In this document: positions 1 through 11,284 of the stretch, piece after piece
Numbering within the stretch: the first letter of the stretch is position 1
Layout of the letters: each line of letters starts with the position of its first letter
Source: Amycolatopsis sulphurea
GTDB taxonomy: Bacteria > Actinomycetota > Actinomycetes > Mycobacteriales > Pseudonocardiaceae
Length of the DNA stretch: 64,000 nt
Reading direction: 5' to 3'
NCBI RefSeq assembly: GCF_002564045.1
Contig: NZ_PDJK01000002.1
Coordinates: 1,550,001 to 1,614,000, forward strand
Position numbers and translations under genes: made by a program
Notes under the pieces: model-generated
What the model saw: the letters and a program-made list of their open reading frames with translations, nothing else
Database searches by the model: none
Told to the model about the DNA's origin: nothing

Positions 1-666
1 TGCCGCGGCGGCGTCGCGCGCCTCGCGGGCCTTGAGGCCACCGACCAGCTCACCCTTGTAGATCCACACCTTCACGCCGATGCGGCCGAACGTCGTCTTG
101 GCCTCGAAGAAGCCGTAGTCGATGTCGGCACGCAGCGTGTGCAGCGGGACCCGGCCGTCGCGGTAGTGCTCGGAGCGGGACATCTCGGCACCGCCGAGAC
201 GACCGCCGCACTGCACGCGAATGCCCTTGACCTGCGGCGAGCGCATGGAGCTCTGGATCGCCTTGCGCATCGCGCGGCGGAACGCCACGCGGTTGCTCAG
301 CTGCTCCGCGACACCCTGCGCGACCAGCTGCGCGTCGGACTCGGGGTTCTTCACCTCGAGGATGTTCAGCTGGACCTGCTTCTTGGTCAGCTTCTCCAGC
401 GCGCCGCGGATCCGGTCGGCCTCCGCGCCGCGACGGCCGATGACGATGCCCGGCCGGGCGGTGTGGATGTCCACGCGGACGCGGTCACGGGTGCGCTCGA
501 TCTCGACCTTGGAGATGCCGGCGCGCTCCATGCCGGTGGAGAGCAGCTTGCGGATCTTGACGTCCTCGGCCACGTACTCCGCGTACTGCTTGTCGGCGTA
601 CCAGCGCGACTTCCAGTCGGTGGTGATACCCAGGCGGAAGCCGTGCGGGTTGATCTTCTGGCCCAC
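1..666 (-). CDS. rpsC: 30S ribosomal protein S3 (3' end cut by window)
   Basis: Small-subunit protein S3, which lines the mRNA entry tunnel and has helicase-type activity on mRNA. About 222 residues from the start are visible and the C-terminus lies beyond base 1. The N-terminus reads [13 protein letters not shown] after the start, and the KH-domain core [14 protein letters not shown] is clear. The start is GTG at 666, sharing one base with the rplV stop (TAGTG), so the two are translationally coupled. It is the last visible gene of the S10 operon. Nothing unusual apart from the edge truncation. Confidence 0.96.
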   Translation of the reverse strand, partial: MGQKINPHGFRLGITTDWKSRWYADKQYAEYVAEDVKIRKLLSTGMERAGISKVEIERTRDRVRVDIHTARPGIVIGRRGAEADRIRGALEKLTKKQVQLNILEVKNPESDAQLVAQGVAEQLSNRVAFRRAMRKAIQSSMRSPQVKGIRVQCGGRLGGAEMSRSEHYRDGRVPLHTLRADIDYGFFEAKTTFGRIGVKVWIYKGELVGGLKAREARDAAAA

Positions 667-1088
667 TACCGGCCACCTGCCTTCTTCTTGCTCTGCGCCT
701 TCTTCACGTCGGCCTTCGGGCGGGCCTCGACCTCGACGGTGATGTGGCTGGTCCGCTTGCGGATCCGGTACGCGCGGCCCTGGGCCCGCGGGCGGATGCG
801 CTTGAGGGTCGGGCCCTCGTCGGCGTACGCGTTCTTGACCCAGAGGGTGTCCGGGTCCAGCTGAAGGTTGTTCTCGGCGTTGGCCATGGCGCTGGCGAGC
901 ACCTTCGCGACCGGCTCGCTGGCCGCCTGCGGGGCGAACCGGAGCACGGCCAAGGCGTCGGCGGCGCTACGTCCCTTGATGAGCTCGATCACCCGGCGCA
1001 CCTTCATCGGCGAGTCCCGGACGAAGCGAGCCCGCGCGTACGCCGTAGGCAGTTCAGCCTCGACGGTCGCGTCGTTCTGGGCGTTCAT
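666..1088 (-). CDS. rplV: 50S ribosomal protein L22
   Basis: L22 lines the nascent-peptide exit tunnel. The protein is 140 aa. The core from [18 protein letters not shown] through [21 protein letters not shown] is the conserved L22 globular domain plus the beta-hairpin that reaches into the tunnel; no insertion is seen in that hairpin. A Lys/Arg-rich tail ([12 protein letters not shown]) follows, as in other actinobacteria. The start is ATG at 1088. The stop overlaps the rpsC start by one base. It follows rpsS by 31 bp. Confidence 0.97.
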   Translation of the reverse strand: MNAQNDATVEAELPTAYARARFVRDSPMKVRRVIELIKGRSAADALAVLRFAPQAASEPVAKVLASAMANAENNLQLDPDTLWVKNAYADEGPTLKRIRPRAQGRAYRIRKRTSHITVEVEARPKADVKKAQSKKKAGGR

Positions 1089-1119
1089 CGCTACTTCCCT
1101 TGTCTTTTCTCGTGCCCGC

Positions 1120-1401
1120 TCAGCGGCGGCGCGACTTGCGGTCGTCCTTGATGTGACCCTTGAAGGTCCGCGTCGGGGCGAACTCGCCCAGCTTGTGACC
1201 CACCATGGCCTCGGTGACGAACACCGGGACGTGCTTGCGGCCGTCGTGCACCGCGATCGTGTGCCCGAGGAAGTCGGGGATGATCGTGGAGCGGCGCGAC
1301 CAGGTCTTGATCACGGTCTTCTTGCCCGATTCGTTCAGCGCGTCCACCTTCTTGAGCAGGTGGTCGTCCACGAACGGGCCCTTCTTAAGGCTGCGTGGCA
1401 T
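1120..1401 (-). CDS. rpsS: 30S ribosomal protein S19
   Basis: S19 binds the head of 16S rRNA near S13. The length of 93 aa is standard. It opens [19 protein letters not shown] and has the family core [13 protein letters not shown] and [17 protein letters not shown], ending in a basic tail (KDDRKSRRR). It is encoded 18 bp after rplB in the S10 operon order rplB-rpsS-rplV, so it is co-transcribed. Confidence 0.97.
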   Translation of the reverse strand: MPRSLKKGPFVDDHLLKKVDALNESGKKTVIKTWSRRSTIIPDFLGHTIAVHDGRKHVPVFVTEAMVGHKLGEFAPTRTFKGHIKDDRKSRRR

Positions 1402-1419
1402 GTGCTTCTACCTCCCTGC

Positions 1420-2256
1420 TCAGCGCTTGTTCTTGCCGGTACGCCGGCGGCGGACGATGAGGGCGTCGCTCGGCTTGCGCTTGCGCGTACGTCCCTCGGG
1501 CTTACCGTTCGGGTTGACCGGGTGGCGACCACCGGAGGTCTTCCCTTCACCACCACCGTGCGGGTGGTCGACCGGGTTCATCACGACACCGCGGACCGTG
1601 GGGCGCTTGCCGCGCCAGCGGTTGCGGCCGGCCTTGCCCCAGTTGATGTTGCCGTGCTCGGAGTTGCCGACCTCGCCGACCGTGGCGCGGTTGCGCACGT
1701 CCACGTTGCGGATCTCGCCCGAAGGCATCCGCAGCTGGGCGTACGGCCCGTCCTTGGCCACGAGCTGCACGCGCGCACCGGCGGACCGGGCGATCTTCGC
1801 GCCGCCACCGGGGCGCAGCTCGATCGCGTGGATCACGGTGCCGACCGGGATGTTGCGCAGCGGCAGGTTGTTGCCCGGCTTGATGTCCGCGCGCGGACCG
1901 TTCTCGATCGGGTCGCCCTGCTTCAGCTTGTCCGGGGCGATGATGTAGCGCTTCTCGCCATCGGCGTAGTGCAGCAGCGCGATGCGCGCGGTGCGGTTGG
2001 GGTCGTACTCGATGTGCGCGACCTTGGCCGGCACGCCGTCCTTGTCGTGGCGACGGAAGTCGATCACGCGGTAGGCGCGCTTGTGGCCGCCACCCTTGTG
2101 CCGGGTGGTGATCTTGCCCGAGGAGTTCCGGCCGCCCGTGCCGCTCAGCGGACGCAGCAGCGACTTCTCCGGCGTGGACCGGGTGATCTCGGCGAAGTCC
2201 GAGACGCTCGAACCGCGACGACCCGGGGTCGTCGGCTTGTACTTGCGGATGCCCAT
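1420..2256 (-). CDS. rplB: 50S ribosomal protein L2
   Basis: L2 is needed for subunit association and the peptidyl-transferase centre. The protein is 278 aa, the usual length. It begins [15 protein letters not shown]. The highly conserved C-terminal block [18 protein letters not shown] contains the histidine implicated in peptidyl-transferase activity. It is the fifth gene of the S10 operon, 15 bp after rplW. No anomalies seen. Confidence 0.98.
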   Translation of the reverse strand: MGIRKYKPTTPGRRGSSVSDFAEITRSTPEKSLLRPLSGTGGRNSSGKITTRHKGGGHKRAYRVIDFRRHDKDGVPAKVAHIEYDPNRTARIALLHYADGEKRYIIAPDKLKQGDPIENGPRADIKPGNNLPLRNIPVGTVIHAIELRPGGGAKIARSAGARVQLVAKDGPYAQLRMPSGEIRNVDVRNRATVGEVGNSEHGNINWGKAGRNRWRGKRPTVRGVVMNPVDHPHGGGEGKTSGGRHPVNPNGKPEGRTRKRKPSDALIVRRRRTGKNKR

Positions 2257-2271
2257 TGTCAGCTCAGTCCT

Positions 2272-2583
2272 TTACGCGGTGGGTCCGCCGAAGATCTCGA
2301 TCGCCTTGCTCTCGGGCGAAAGAGTCACGATGGCGCGCTTGGTGTCCTTGCGCTTGCCGAAGCCGGCGCGAGTCCGCTTCCGCTTGCCCTGGCGGTTGGC
2401 CGTGTTGACACTGACCACCTTGACGCCGAACACCTTCTCGACCGCGATCTTGATCTGGGTCTTGTTGGCGTCCGGACGCACGATGAACGTGTACTTGTGG
2501 TCCTCGAGCAGCCCGTAGGACTTCTCCGAGATGACCGGCGCGAGCAGGATGTCGCGGGGATCCGGAATGGCGATCGAGCTCAC
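2272..2583 (-). CDS. rplW: 50S ribosomal protein L23
   Basis: L23 sits at the tunnel exit and docks trigger factor and SRP. The length of 103 aa is typical. The motif [17 protein letters not shown] is the family start, followed by [20 protein letters not shown]. The start is GTG at 2583, overlapping the rplD stop by 4 bp (GTGA), so translation is probably coupled to rplD. Confidence 0.96.
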   Translation of the reverse strand: MSSIAIPDPRDILLAPVISEKSYGLLEDHKYTFIVRPDANKTQIKIAVEKVFGVKVVSVNTANRQGKRKRTRAGFGKRKDTKRAIVTLSPESKAIEIFGGPTA

Positions 2584-3269
2584 TTGTCGTCACTCCCTTC
2601 CGCAACTTCGCTTTCGCGCGCCACGGCCTTGGCACCCTTGCCCCGCACGGGACCGGCGACAAAGGCTTCGTAGGCAGCCCTGGTGAACACGACGTCGTCG
2701 TTGACGAGCACGTCGTAGGTGTTGAGCTGGTCGGCCCAGATCAGGTGGATCTCGGGCAGGTTCCGCAGCGAAACCCAGCTCAGCTCCTCGCCGCGGTGCA
2801 GCACCACGAGCACGCGCTTGGCCTGGGTCACCCCGGCGAGCGCGGTCTTGGCGGCCTTGGTCGAGGGCTTCTCGCCGGTGACCAGTTCCGTCACGACGTG
2901 CAGCTGCCCGGCGCGCGCCCGGTCGGAGAGGGCACCGCGCAGGGCGGCGGCCTTCATCTTCTTCGGGGTGCGCTGCGAGTAGTCGCGCGGCGTGGGGCCG
3001 TGCACGACGCCACCACCGGTGAACTGCGGGGCGCGGGTCGAACCCTGCCGCGCGCGGCCGGTGCCCTTCTGCCGGTACGGCTTCTTGCCGCCACCGGAGA
3101 CCTCGCCACGGGTCTTCGTGTCGTGCGTGCCCTGGCGCGCGGCGGCCTGCTGGGCCACCACGACCTGGTGCATCAGCGCGATGTTGGCCTGCACGTCGAA
3201 GATCTCCGCGGGGAGTTCGAGCGTGCCGTCGGCTTTACCGGCCGGGGTCTTCAGCTCGACGCTGGTCAT
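2580..3269 (-). CDS. rplD: 50S ribosomal protein L4
   Basis: L4 has a globular domain and a long loop lining the exit tunnel, where macrolide-resistance changes occur. The protein is 229 aa. The loop signature [20 protein letters not shown] is intact, with no deletion. In enterobacteria L4 is the autoregulator of the S10 operon; I see no leader evidence for that here. It overlaps rplW by 4 bp and follows rplC by 2 bp. Confidence 0.97.
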   Translation of the reverse strand: MTSVELKTPAGKADGTLELPAEIFDVQANIALMHQVVVAQQAAARQGTHDTKTRGEVSGGGKKPYRQKGTGRARQGSTRAPQFTGGGVVHGPTPRDYSQRTPKKMKAAALRGALSDRARAGQLHVVTELVTGEKPSTKAAKTALAGVTQAKRVLVVLHRGEELSWVSLRNLPEIHLIWADQLNTYDVLVNDDVVFTRAAYEAFVAGPVRGKGAKAVARESEVAEGSDDK

Positions 3270-3271
3270 TC

Positions 3272-3922
3272 TCAGTTACCACCCTTCGCGGCGCTGCGCA
3301 CGAACAGCAGGCCGCCCTTGGGACCGGGCACGGCGCCCTTGATCAGCAGCAGGCCGTCCTCGGCACGCACCGCGTGCACGGTCAGGCCCTGCGTGGTGAC
3401 CCGGTCGTTGCCCATCCGGCCCGCCATCCGCAGGCCCTTGAACACGCGGCCGGGAGTGGCGCAGCCACCGATCGAGCCCGGCTTGCGGTGCACGGCCTGC
3501 GCACCGTGGCTGGCGCCCTGGCCCTTGAAGCCGTGGCGCTTCATGACACCGGCGTAGCCCTTGCCCTTGCTGGTACCGGTCACGTCGACCGAGGTACCGG
3601 CGGCGAACACCTCGGCGGTGATCTCCTGGCCGACCTCGTAGGTCTCCGCGTCGGTGGTGCGCAGCTCGGCGAGGAACCGCCGCGGCGTCACGCCCGCCTT
3701 GTCGTAGTGACCGGTGCGCGGCTTGTTCACCTTGCGCGGGTCGATCGCGCCGAACGCCAGCTGCACGGCCGTGTAGCCGTCCTTGTCCTGGGTCCGAACC
3801 TGGGTGACCACGTTCGGACCGGCCTTGACGACGGTCACCGGGACGACCCGGTTCTGCTCGTCGAAGACCTGGGTCATGCCGAGCTTCGTGCCCAGGATGC
3901 CCTTTACCTGCCTGTCAGACAT
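3272..3922 (-). CDS. rplC: 50S ribosomal protein L3
   Basis: L3 contacts the peptidyl-transferase centre. The protein is 216 aa. It starts [21 protein letters not shown] and contains [20 protein letters not shown], the conserved loop that reaches into the catalytic centre. It follows rpsJ by 32 bp and precedes rplD by 2 bp in the S10 operon. Confidence 0.97.
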   Translation of the reverse strand: MSDRQVKGILGTKLGMTQVFDEQNRVVPVTVVKAGPNVVTQVRTQDKDGYTAVQLAFGAIDPRKVNKPRTGHYDKAGVTPRRFLAELRTTDAETYEVGQEITAEVFAAGTSVDVTGTSKGKGYAGVMKRHGFKGQGASHGAQAVHRKPGSIGGCATPGRVFKGLRMAGRMGNDRVTTQGLTVHAVRAEDGLLLIKGAVPGPKGGLLFVRSAAKGGN

Positions 3923-3954
3923 GAGAGTCTCTTATCTCCGCCGCTCGCCGCGCT

Positions 3955-4260
3955 CTACTGGATGTTGACGTCGACGCTCGCCGGGAGGTCGATGCGCATG
4001 AGCGCGTCCACCGTCTTCGGCGTCGGGTCGAGGATGTCGATCAGACGCTTGTGCGTGCGCATCTCGAAGTGCTCGCGCGAGTCCTTGTACTTGTGCGGCG
4101 AGCGGATGACGCAGTAAACGTTCTTCTCGGTGGGCAGCGGCACCGGCCCGAGAACCCGGGCGCCGGTGCGCGTGACCGTCTCCACGATCTTGCGCGCAGA
4201 GCTGTCGATCGCCTCGTGGTCGTAGGCCTTGAGCCGAATGCGGATCTTCTGTCCCGCCAT
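3955..4260 (-). CDS. rpsJ: 30S ribosomal protein S10 / NusE
   Basis: S10 is both a ribosomal protein and the NusE antitermination factor that contacts NusG. The length of 101 aa is standard. [19 protein letters not shown] and the loop ending [19 protein letters not shown] are characteristic. It is the promoter-proximal gene of the S10 operon on the minus strand. The nearest upstream gene (tuf) is 538 bp away, so the operon promoter must lie in that gap. Confidence 0.97.
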   Translation of the reverse strand: MAGQKIRIRLKAYDHEAIDSSARKIVETVTRTGARVLGPVPLPTEKNVYCVIRSPHKYKDSREHFEMRTHKRLIDILDPTPKTVDALMRIDLPASVDVNIQ

Positions 4261-4798
4261 AGTGGCTGCGTTCCTTGTCGTCTCGTGCCGCGTTATCTCG
4301 TCAACCCGGGCCGGAGCCTGGGTTTCAGCAGTTCAACGGCCCTGTCCCCGGTCCACGCGGTCGGGCGTGTCGCGCCCGCCGCACAGACGGATCCCTGAGG
4401 ATCGTCGTCTTGCCTGGTCTTCCTCAACGTGAGGAGGCCGCGGGCCGGCATGCCGTCCCTACTGGCCTGTGCCCGCCAGCCGCACCCGAAGGAAGCTCCA
4501 CGGACCGTGGCCACTCGCGCGGGGGCGGCCGATCCCGCCGGTGTGCACCGGAAAGGATTCGGCCGCCCTGCAGCGAGCAACCTGAATAGTGTCGCACACG
4601 TGATTTGACGCCCCAGACCCGGGGGTGTATCGGCCCTTCGGCGAGGCCCGCGGCATTGCTGCCGACGGGCCACCGCCGGGGGTCCGGGGGCTTGCCCCCG
4701 GCTGGGGCGTGGGGGCTTGGCCCCACACAACACCAGACGCGATAACGACTCACGCTCTCGGTGAGCACAGCTCACCCGATCGAGTCAGAGGCGCCGCA
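4261..4798. other. tuf-rpsJ intergenic region (S10 operon promoter region)
   Basis: This 538-bp gap separates the tuf stop from the rpsJ start. It must hold the tuf transcript end and the S10 operon promoter. A minus-strand -10-like CACTAT lies at 4586-4591, about 325 bp before rpsJ, but I find no convincing -35, so the promoter is not assigned. The tuf-proximal part holds the G/C-rich double hairpin listed separately. Open frames here are short, mutually overlapping and lack ribosome sites. Confidence 0.5.
4675..4724. repeat. G/C-rich double-hairpin repeat, copy 1
   Basis: A GGGGG-CTTG-CCCCC hairpin is followed by a second GGGGGCTTGGCCCC hairpin. The first half is nearly identical to a second element at 51685-51737 (shared GCCGGGGGTCC, then GGGGGCTTGCCCCC). 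This copy lies about 75 bp downstream of the tuf stop, so it could also act as a transcription terminator, although no T-run follows. Its mechanism of spread is unknown. Confidence 0.6.
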
Positions 4799-5992
<1,194 letters not shown>

Positions 5993-6157
5993 TGGAATGT
6001 CCTCCTGGACTGGATTTCGCTTGGTGCGCACCGGCCGACGTGGCTGCCGGCCGGCGCTCTGTTTGACGCCGCCTCCGCGGGAAGACCTACGTCGGCGGAT
6101 TTCTCGTCGGTGCTGCGGACGTTCAGGAGCTTTCCTGTGCCCGCGTGCGGCCGGGGA

Positions 6158-8257
<2,100 letters not shown>

Positions 8258-8320
8258 GAGAATGTTCCCCTGTCTCAAGCGTGGGGCCCGGCATGGCTTG
8301 CATCGGCAGCCGGGCGGTAA

Positions 8321-8791
8321 TCACCAGCGGTAGTGCGCGAAGGCCTTGTTCGACTCGGCCATCTTGTGGGTGTCCTCACGACGCTTGACGCTGGCGCCAA
8401 GGCCGTTGCTCGCGTCCAGCAGCTCGTTCTGCAGCCGCTCGATCATCGTCTTCTCGCGGCGGGCCTGCGAGAAGGAGACCAGCCAGCGCAGCGCCAGCGT
8501 GGTGGAGCGGCCGGGCTTGACCTCGATCGGCACCTGGTAGGTGGCACCACCGACGCGGCGGCTCTTCACCTCGATGGTGGGCTTCACGTTGTCGAGCGCG
8601 CGCTTGAGCGTGACGACCGGGTCGGTGCCGGTCTTCTCGCGGGCGCCTTCCAGCGCGCCGTAGACGATGCGCTCGGCCAGGGACCGCTTGCCGTCCTTGA
8701 GCACCTTGTTCACCAGCTGGGTGACCAGCGGGGAGGCGTAGACGGGGTCGGAGATCAGCGGCCGCTTCGGCGCGGGACCCTTGCGAGGCAT
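8321..8791 (-). CDS. rpsG: 30S ribosomal protein S7
   Basis: S7 nucleates the 30S head and contacts E-site tRNA. The length of 156 aa is standard. It opens [20 protein letters not shown], has [15 protein letters not shown], and ends in NKAFAHYRW. The start overlaps the rpsL stop by one base, indicating coupling. In E. coli S7 autoregulates the str operon; no comparable site is evident in the short overlap here. Confidence 0.97.
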   Translation of the reverse strand: MPRKGPAPKRPLISDPVYASPLVTQLVNKVLKDGKRSLAERIVYGALEGAREKTGTDPVVTLKRALDNVKPTIEVKSRRVGGATYQVPIEVKPGRSTTLALRWLVSFSQARREKTMIERLQNELLDASNGLGASVKRREDTHKMAESNKAFAHYRW

Positions 8792-9165
8792 TAGCTCTTC
8801 TCCTTCTTCGCGCCGTACCGGCTGCGCGCCTGCTTGCGGTTCTTCACACCCTGGGTGTCGAGGGAACCGCGGATGATCTTGTAGCGAACACCCGGCAGGT
8901 CCTTCACCCGGCCGCCGCGCACGAGCACCATCGAGTGCTCCTGGAGGTTGTGACCCTCACCAGGGATGTATGCGGTGACCTCGATACCGCTGGTCAGCTT
9001 CACACGAGCAACCTTGCGCAGGGCCGAGTTCGGCTTCTTCGGGGTCGTGGTGTACACGCGGGTGCACACGCCACGACGCTGCGGGCTCCCCTTGAGGGCC
9101 GCGGTCTTCTGCTTGGCAGCCTTGTCCTGGCGGCCCTTGCGGACCAGCTGCTGGATCGTGGGCAA
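8791..9165 (-). CDS. rpsL: 30S ribosomal protein S12
   Basis: Decoding-centre protein S12, 124 aa. The start is TTG at 9165. The two streptomycin-relevant lysines are wild type: K43 in [12 protein letters not shown] and K88 in [12 protein letters not shown], so the allele looks streptomycin sensitive. D89, the beta-methylthiolation site in some bacteria, is present. First gene of the str operon; its promoter should lie in the 369 bp before it. Confidence 0.97.
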   Translation of the reverse strand: MPTIQQLVRKGRQDKAAKQKTAALKGSPQRRGVCTRVYTTTPKKPNSALRKVARVKLTSGIEVTAYIPGEGHNLQEHSMVLVRGGRVKDLPGVRYKIIRGSLDTQGVKNRKQARSRYGAKKEKS

Positions 9166-9534
9166 TGGACCAGCTTTCTGTCGCGATCTTGCTTCTTCGT
9201 GTCTTCACCGGCCCCCGCGGTCGGGCGTGTCGGCCCGTGTCACGGTCTCTCGACCGGTAACTTCCCGGAGGGATTTTCCGTCGGATCCCCACGTGGACGA
9301 GGCCGGTGAACCGGGTGCGCAAGCACCCCGCTCATGCCCAACGGCACGCGGAGCGGCCCGACGCCTGCCGGGCACGGTCTCCAAAGATACCCGGCCACTG
9401 CGCGCAGGGTCCGGGCGGGGGTCGCTACCGGCGGCGACCGGCCATCGTAACCCCGGATCGGGGGCCCGCGCGGCGGTGCCGCGCGGGAAATCCATACAGG
9501 AATCCACGGGGCAGAACGCCGAGCGGTACCCCGG
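9166..9534. other. Upstream region of the str operon
   Basis: A 369-bp gap between rpsL and a small minus-strand gene. It should contain the rpsL promoter and leader. I could not pick a pair of -35/-10 hexamers with confidence. Open frames across it overlap one another on both strands and show no ribosome sites, so I call no gene here. Confidence 0.4.
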
Positions 9535-9687
9535 CTATTCCTCGTCCGGCTTCGCGTGGTCGGGGTACCCCGGGTTCGGGTCCCGGGAGAGGTCGATCAA
9601 CGGGTGCACCCCGGCCCCTTCCGGCGCGGCGTGGCTGCCCCTGCGCTTCGTCTCCCCCTGCGGCTCGGCGTTCGCGCTGCCGTCCAT
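9535..9687 (-). CDS. Small hydrophilic protein, 50 aa, unknown function
   Basis: A 50-residue frame beginning MDGSANAEPQGETKRRG and ending NPGYPDHAKPDEE. The ATG at 9687 has a strong Shine-Dalgarno GAGGAG six bases upstream, which is the main reason to call it. Composition is charged and Pro/Gly-rich with no membrane segment or Cys, so it is probably cytosolic and possibly disordered. I do not recognise the family. It is read toward rpsL but 369 bp away, so it is probably a separate transcript. Confidence 0.45.
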   Translation of the reverse strand: MDGSANAEPQGETKRRGSHAAPEGAGVHPLIDLSRDPNPGYPDHAKPDEE

Positions 9688-9768
9688 GACGCACTCCTCG
9701 TTTCGGTTTCCCCTGCCGGAGGCACGGTACCGGGCACCGAAATGACCGGACGGCCTCCCCGAGACAGA

Positions 9769-9798
9769 GTGTCGGCAAAGTCGGTGTCGGCAAAGTCT
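9769..9798. repeat. Tandem 15-bp direct repeat (two units)
   Basis: Two adjacent units GTGTCGGCAAAGTC plus one variable base (9769-9783 and 9784-9798). The core TCGGCAAAGTCG recurs in inverse orientation at about 55989-56000, again near a GTGAAGG palindrome. This suggests the two motifs travel together. Confidence 0.6.
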
Positions 9799-9830
9799 GG
9801 CGTGAAGGGCCCTCCGCAGGCCGCGGAGGT

Positions 9831-9883
9831 CTGTGAAGGGGCCCTTCACGGACTCTGAGTCTGTGAAGGGCCCCTTCACAGAC
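9831..9883. repeat. GTGAAGGG palindromic repeat, copy A
   Basis: Two GTGAAGG(G)GCCCTTCAC palindromes separated by GGACTCTGAGTCT, about 53 bp in all. It is almost identical to copies at 17080-17131 and 55784-55836, differing from them at one base. It can fold into strong hairpins. It lies downstream of the minus-strand LacI gene and marks the left side of the catabolic block; copy B marks its right side. Confidence 0.85.
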
Positions 9884-9926
9884 CCGAAACCGGCCCGGGG
9901 ACCGGCCTCCGCGGGGTGAGGGGACG

Positions 9927-10065
9927 GAATGGACGATCACCGAGGTCGCGGCCACGGATCCGGAAGCCGCGAAGATCATCCGGGGGTACCTCGCCGACGT
10001 GGTCTCGCGGTATCACCGGTACCTCGCCCGACCGGCCGAAGTGGACACCGCACGTGGCACCAGGA
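9927..10065 (+). pseudogene. GNAT acetyltransferase remnant (N-terminal part)
   Basis: Translation from 9927 gives EWTITEVAATDPEAAKIIRG then YLADVVSRYH and RPAEVDTA, which resembles the N-terminus of a GNAT-type acetyltransferase family common in this group. No in-frame start is present; a GTG at 9916 is out of frame. After about residue 45 the frame degenerates into Arg-rich sequence and runs into the end of the LacI gene on the other strand. I read it as a truncated remnant at the left edge of the catabolic block. The assignment rests on recalled sequence similarity only. Confidence 0.45.
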
Positions 10066-10114
10066 GACGACCGGGCAGCGCGAGAGACTCCTTACCGCGG
10101 AGGAGAATCCGGTA

Positions 10115-11134
10115 TCAATCGCCGGTCGAGGCGCGCCACTCGATGACACCCTTGAGCGGCTCCTGATCAGGCGCGGGCTGCCGGCCGTCCAGCTCGTCGA
10201 AGAGAAGGGCGACCGCCCGCCCGCCGAGTTCCTCGATCGGGGCCTGCAGGCTCGTGATCGCCGGCTCGTGGGATCGGGTGTAGCCGCTGTCGAGCAGCGA
10301 CGCGATCATCAAGTCCTGCGGAATTCGCAGCCCGAGCTTCTGCGCAATGTCGGCGACGCCGGCGGCGAAGCGGCCCGCGGAGGTGACTACCGCATCGGGT
10401 CGATCCGGCCGGGCGAGATACGGCTCCACCAGAAGCCGCGCACCCTGTACGCCCTCGCCTTCGTAGAGTTCTTCGACCAGTGGCGACCGCCCCCGTCGCT
10501 TGCTCCAGTCAAGGAATACTTCGCGGGAGTAGCGGGTCCAGGCGTTGTTCTCCTTGCCGACGATCGCGAGAATGTTGCGCGCGCCCCGCGCTTCGAGCCC
10601 GTCGAGGATTCTTGTCATCCCGTCCGCGTGGTCGAGTGCGGCAACCCAGGGCAGGTCGGGTCGATCGGGGTCCTCTTCGATCATCACCGTGGGAAGGTTC
10701 CGCTCCAGCAGCTCGTCGACCACCGGGTCACTGCCGTAGGGGCCGGCGACGATGTACCCGTCGACCGGGACCTGGCGCAGTGATGCGTCCCCGAAGGACG
10801 GCACGAGGACCAGCGCGCAGTTCCGCTCCACCACGTGGACAGCGATCGCCCCGATGAGGCGGACGATGGTCTCGGTTCCGCTGATCGAGCCCGCGATCGC
10901 GTCCCGGGGCCGGAGCACGAGCCCCACCAGGCCGGAACGGCCCAGCTTGAGGGACTGCGCCGACGGGTTCGGCGAGTACCGAAGCTCCTCGGCTGTTTCG
11001 AGCACGCGGCGTCGCGTCTCCTCGGAGATCGGGCGCTTGCCGGAGAACGTGTGCGAAACCGTGCTGACCGAGACGTTGGCACGCTCGGCAACATCGCGAA
11101 TCGTCACCCGGCCACGTCGCCTCGGGCTTCCCAT
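10115..11134 (-). CDS. LacI-family transcriptional regulator
   Basis: DNA-binding repressor of the LacI/GalR family, 339 aa from ATG 11134. That start has GAGGAG nine bases upstream; an in-frame ATG at 11182 would add 16 residues with a poorer site. The helix-turn-helix VTIRDVAERANVSVSTVSHT is near the N-terminus, followed by the hinge NPSAQSLKLGRSGLVGLV and a periplasmic-binding-protein-like effector domain (VDGYIVAGP, TRSHEPAITSLQAPIEELG). It diverges from the transporter gene, with a perfect palindrome between. It probably represses the plus-strand operon and senses that pathway's substrate. The ligand cannot be told from sequence. Confidence 0.9.
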   Translation of the reverse strand: MGSPRRRGRVTIRDVAERANVSVSTVSHTFSGKRPISEETRRRVLETAEELRYSPNPSAQSLKLGRSGLVGLVLRPRDAIAGSISGTETIVRLIGAIAVHVVERNCALVLVPSFGDASLRQVPVDGYIVAGPYGSDPVVDELLERNLPTVMIEEDPDRPDLPWVAALDHADGMTRILDGLEARGARNILAIVGKENNAWTRYSREVFLDWSKRRGRSPLVEELYEGEGVQGARLLVEPYLARPDRPDAVVTSAGRFAAGVADIAQKLGLRIPQDLMIASLLDSGYTRSHEPAITSLQAPIEELGGRAVALLFDELDGRQPAPDQEPLKGVIEWRASTGD

Positions 11135-11206
11135 CTGCTCGAACTCCTCACCGGAGACGGTCTCCAGGGCGGGTCTTGACATCCACCCGGACCGACCTTA
11201 CCGTAC

Positions 11207-11226
11207 CCGTCAAAACGTTTTGACGG
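11207..11226. promoter_or_regulatory. LacI-type operator palindrome
   Basis: A perfect 20-bp palindrome with core GTCAAAACGTTTTGAC and the central CG typical of LacI-family operators. It sits in the divergent region between the regulator and the transporter. A minus-strand -10-like TAAGGT at 11195-11200 lies 6 bp away, so binding would cover that promoter's -35 region and allow autoregulation. TTGACG at its right edge could also serve as a plus-strand -35, but no matching -10 is obvious. Confidence 0.8.
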
Positions 11227-11284
11227 CCGTAGCCCCCACCCCGGCCGCCTCGGCTCGAGACAAAGCTCAACGCGGAGGTTTGCT

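Noticed and set aside
9425..9979. Minus-strand frames running through the palindromic repeats, giving KGPFTD-type repeated peptides
   Set aside because: The peptide repetition comes from translating the non-coding palindrome; only the 50-aa frame with its own ribosome site is kept.
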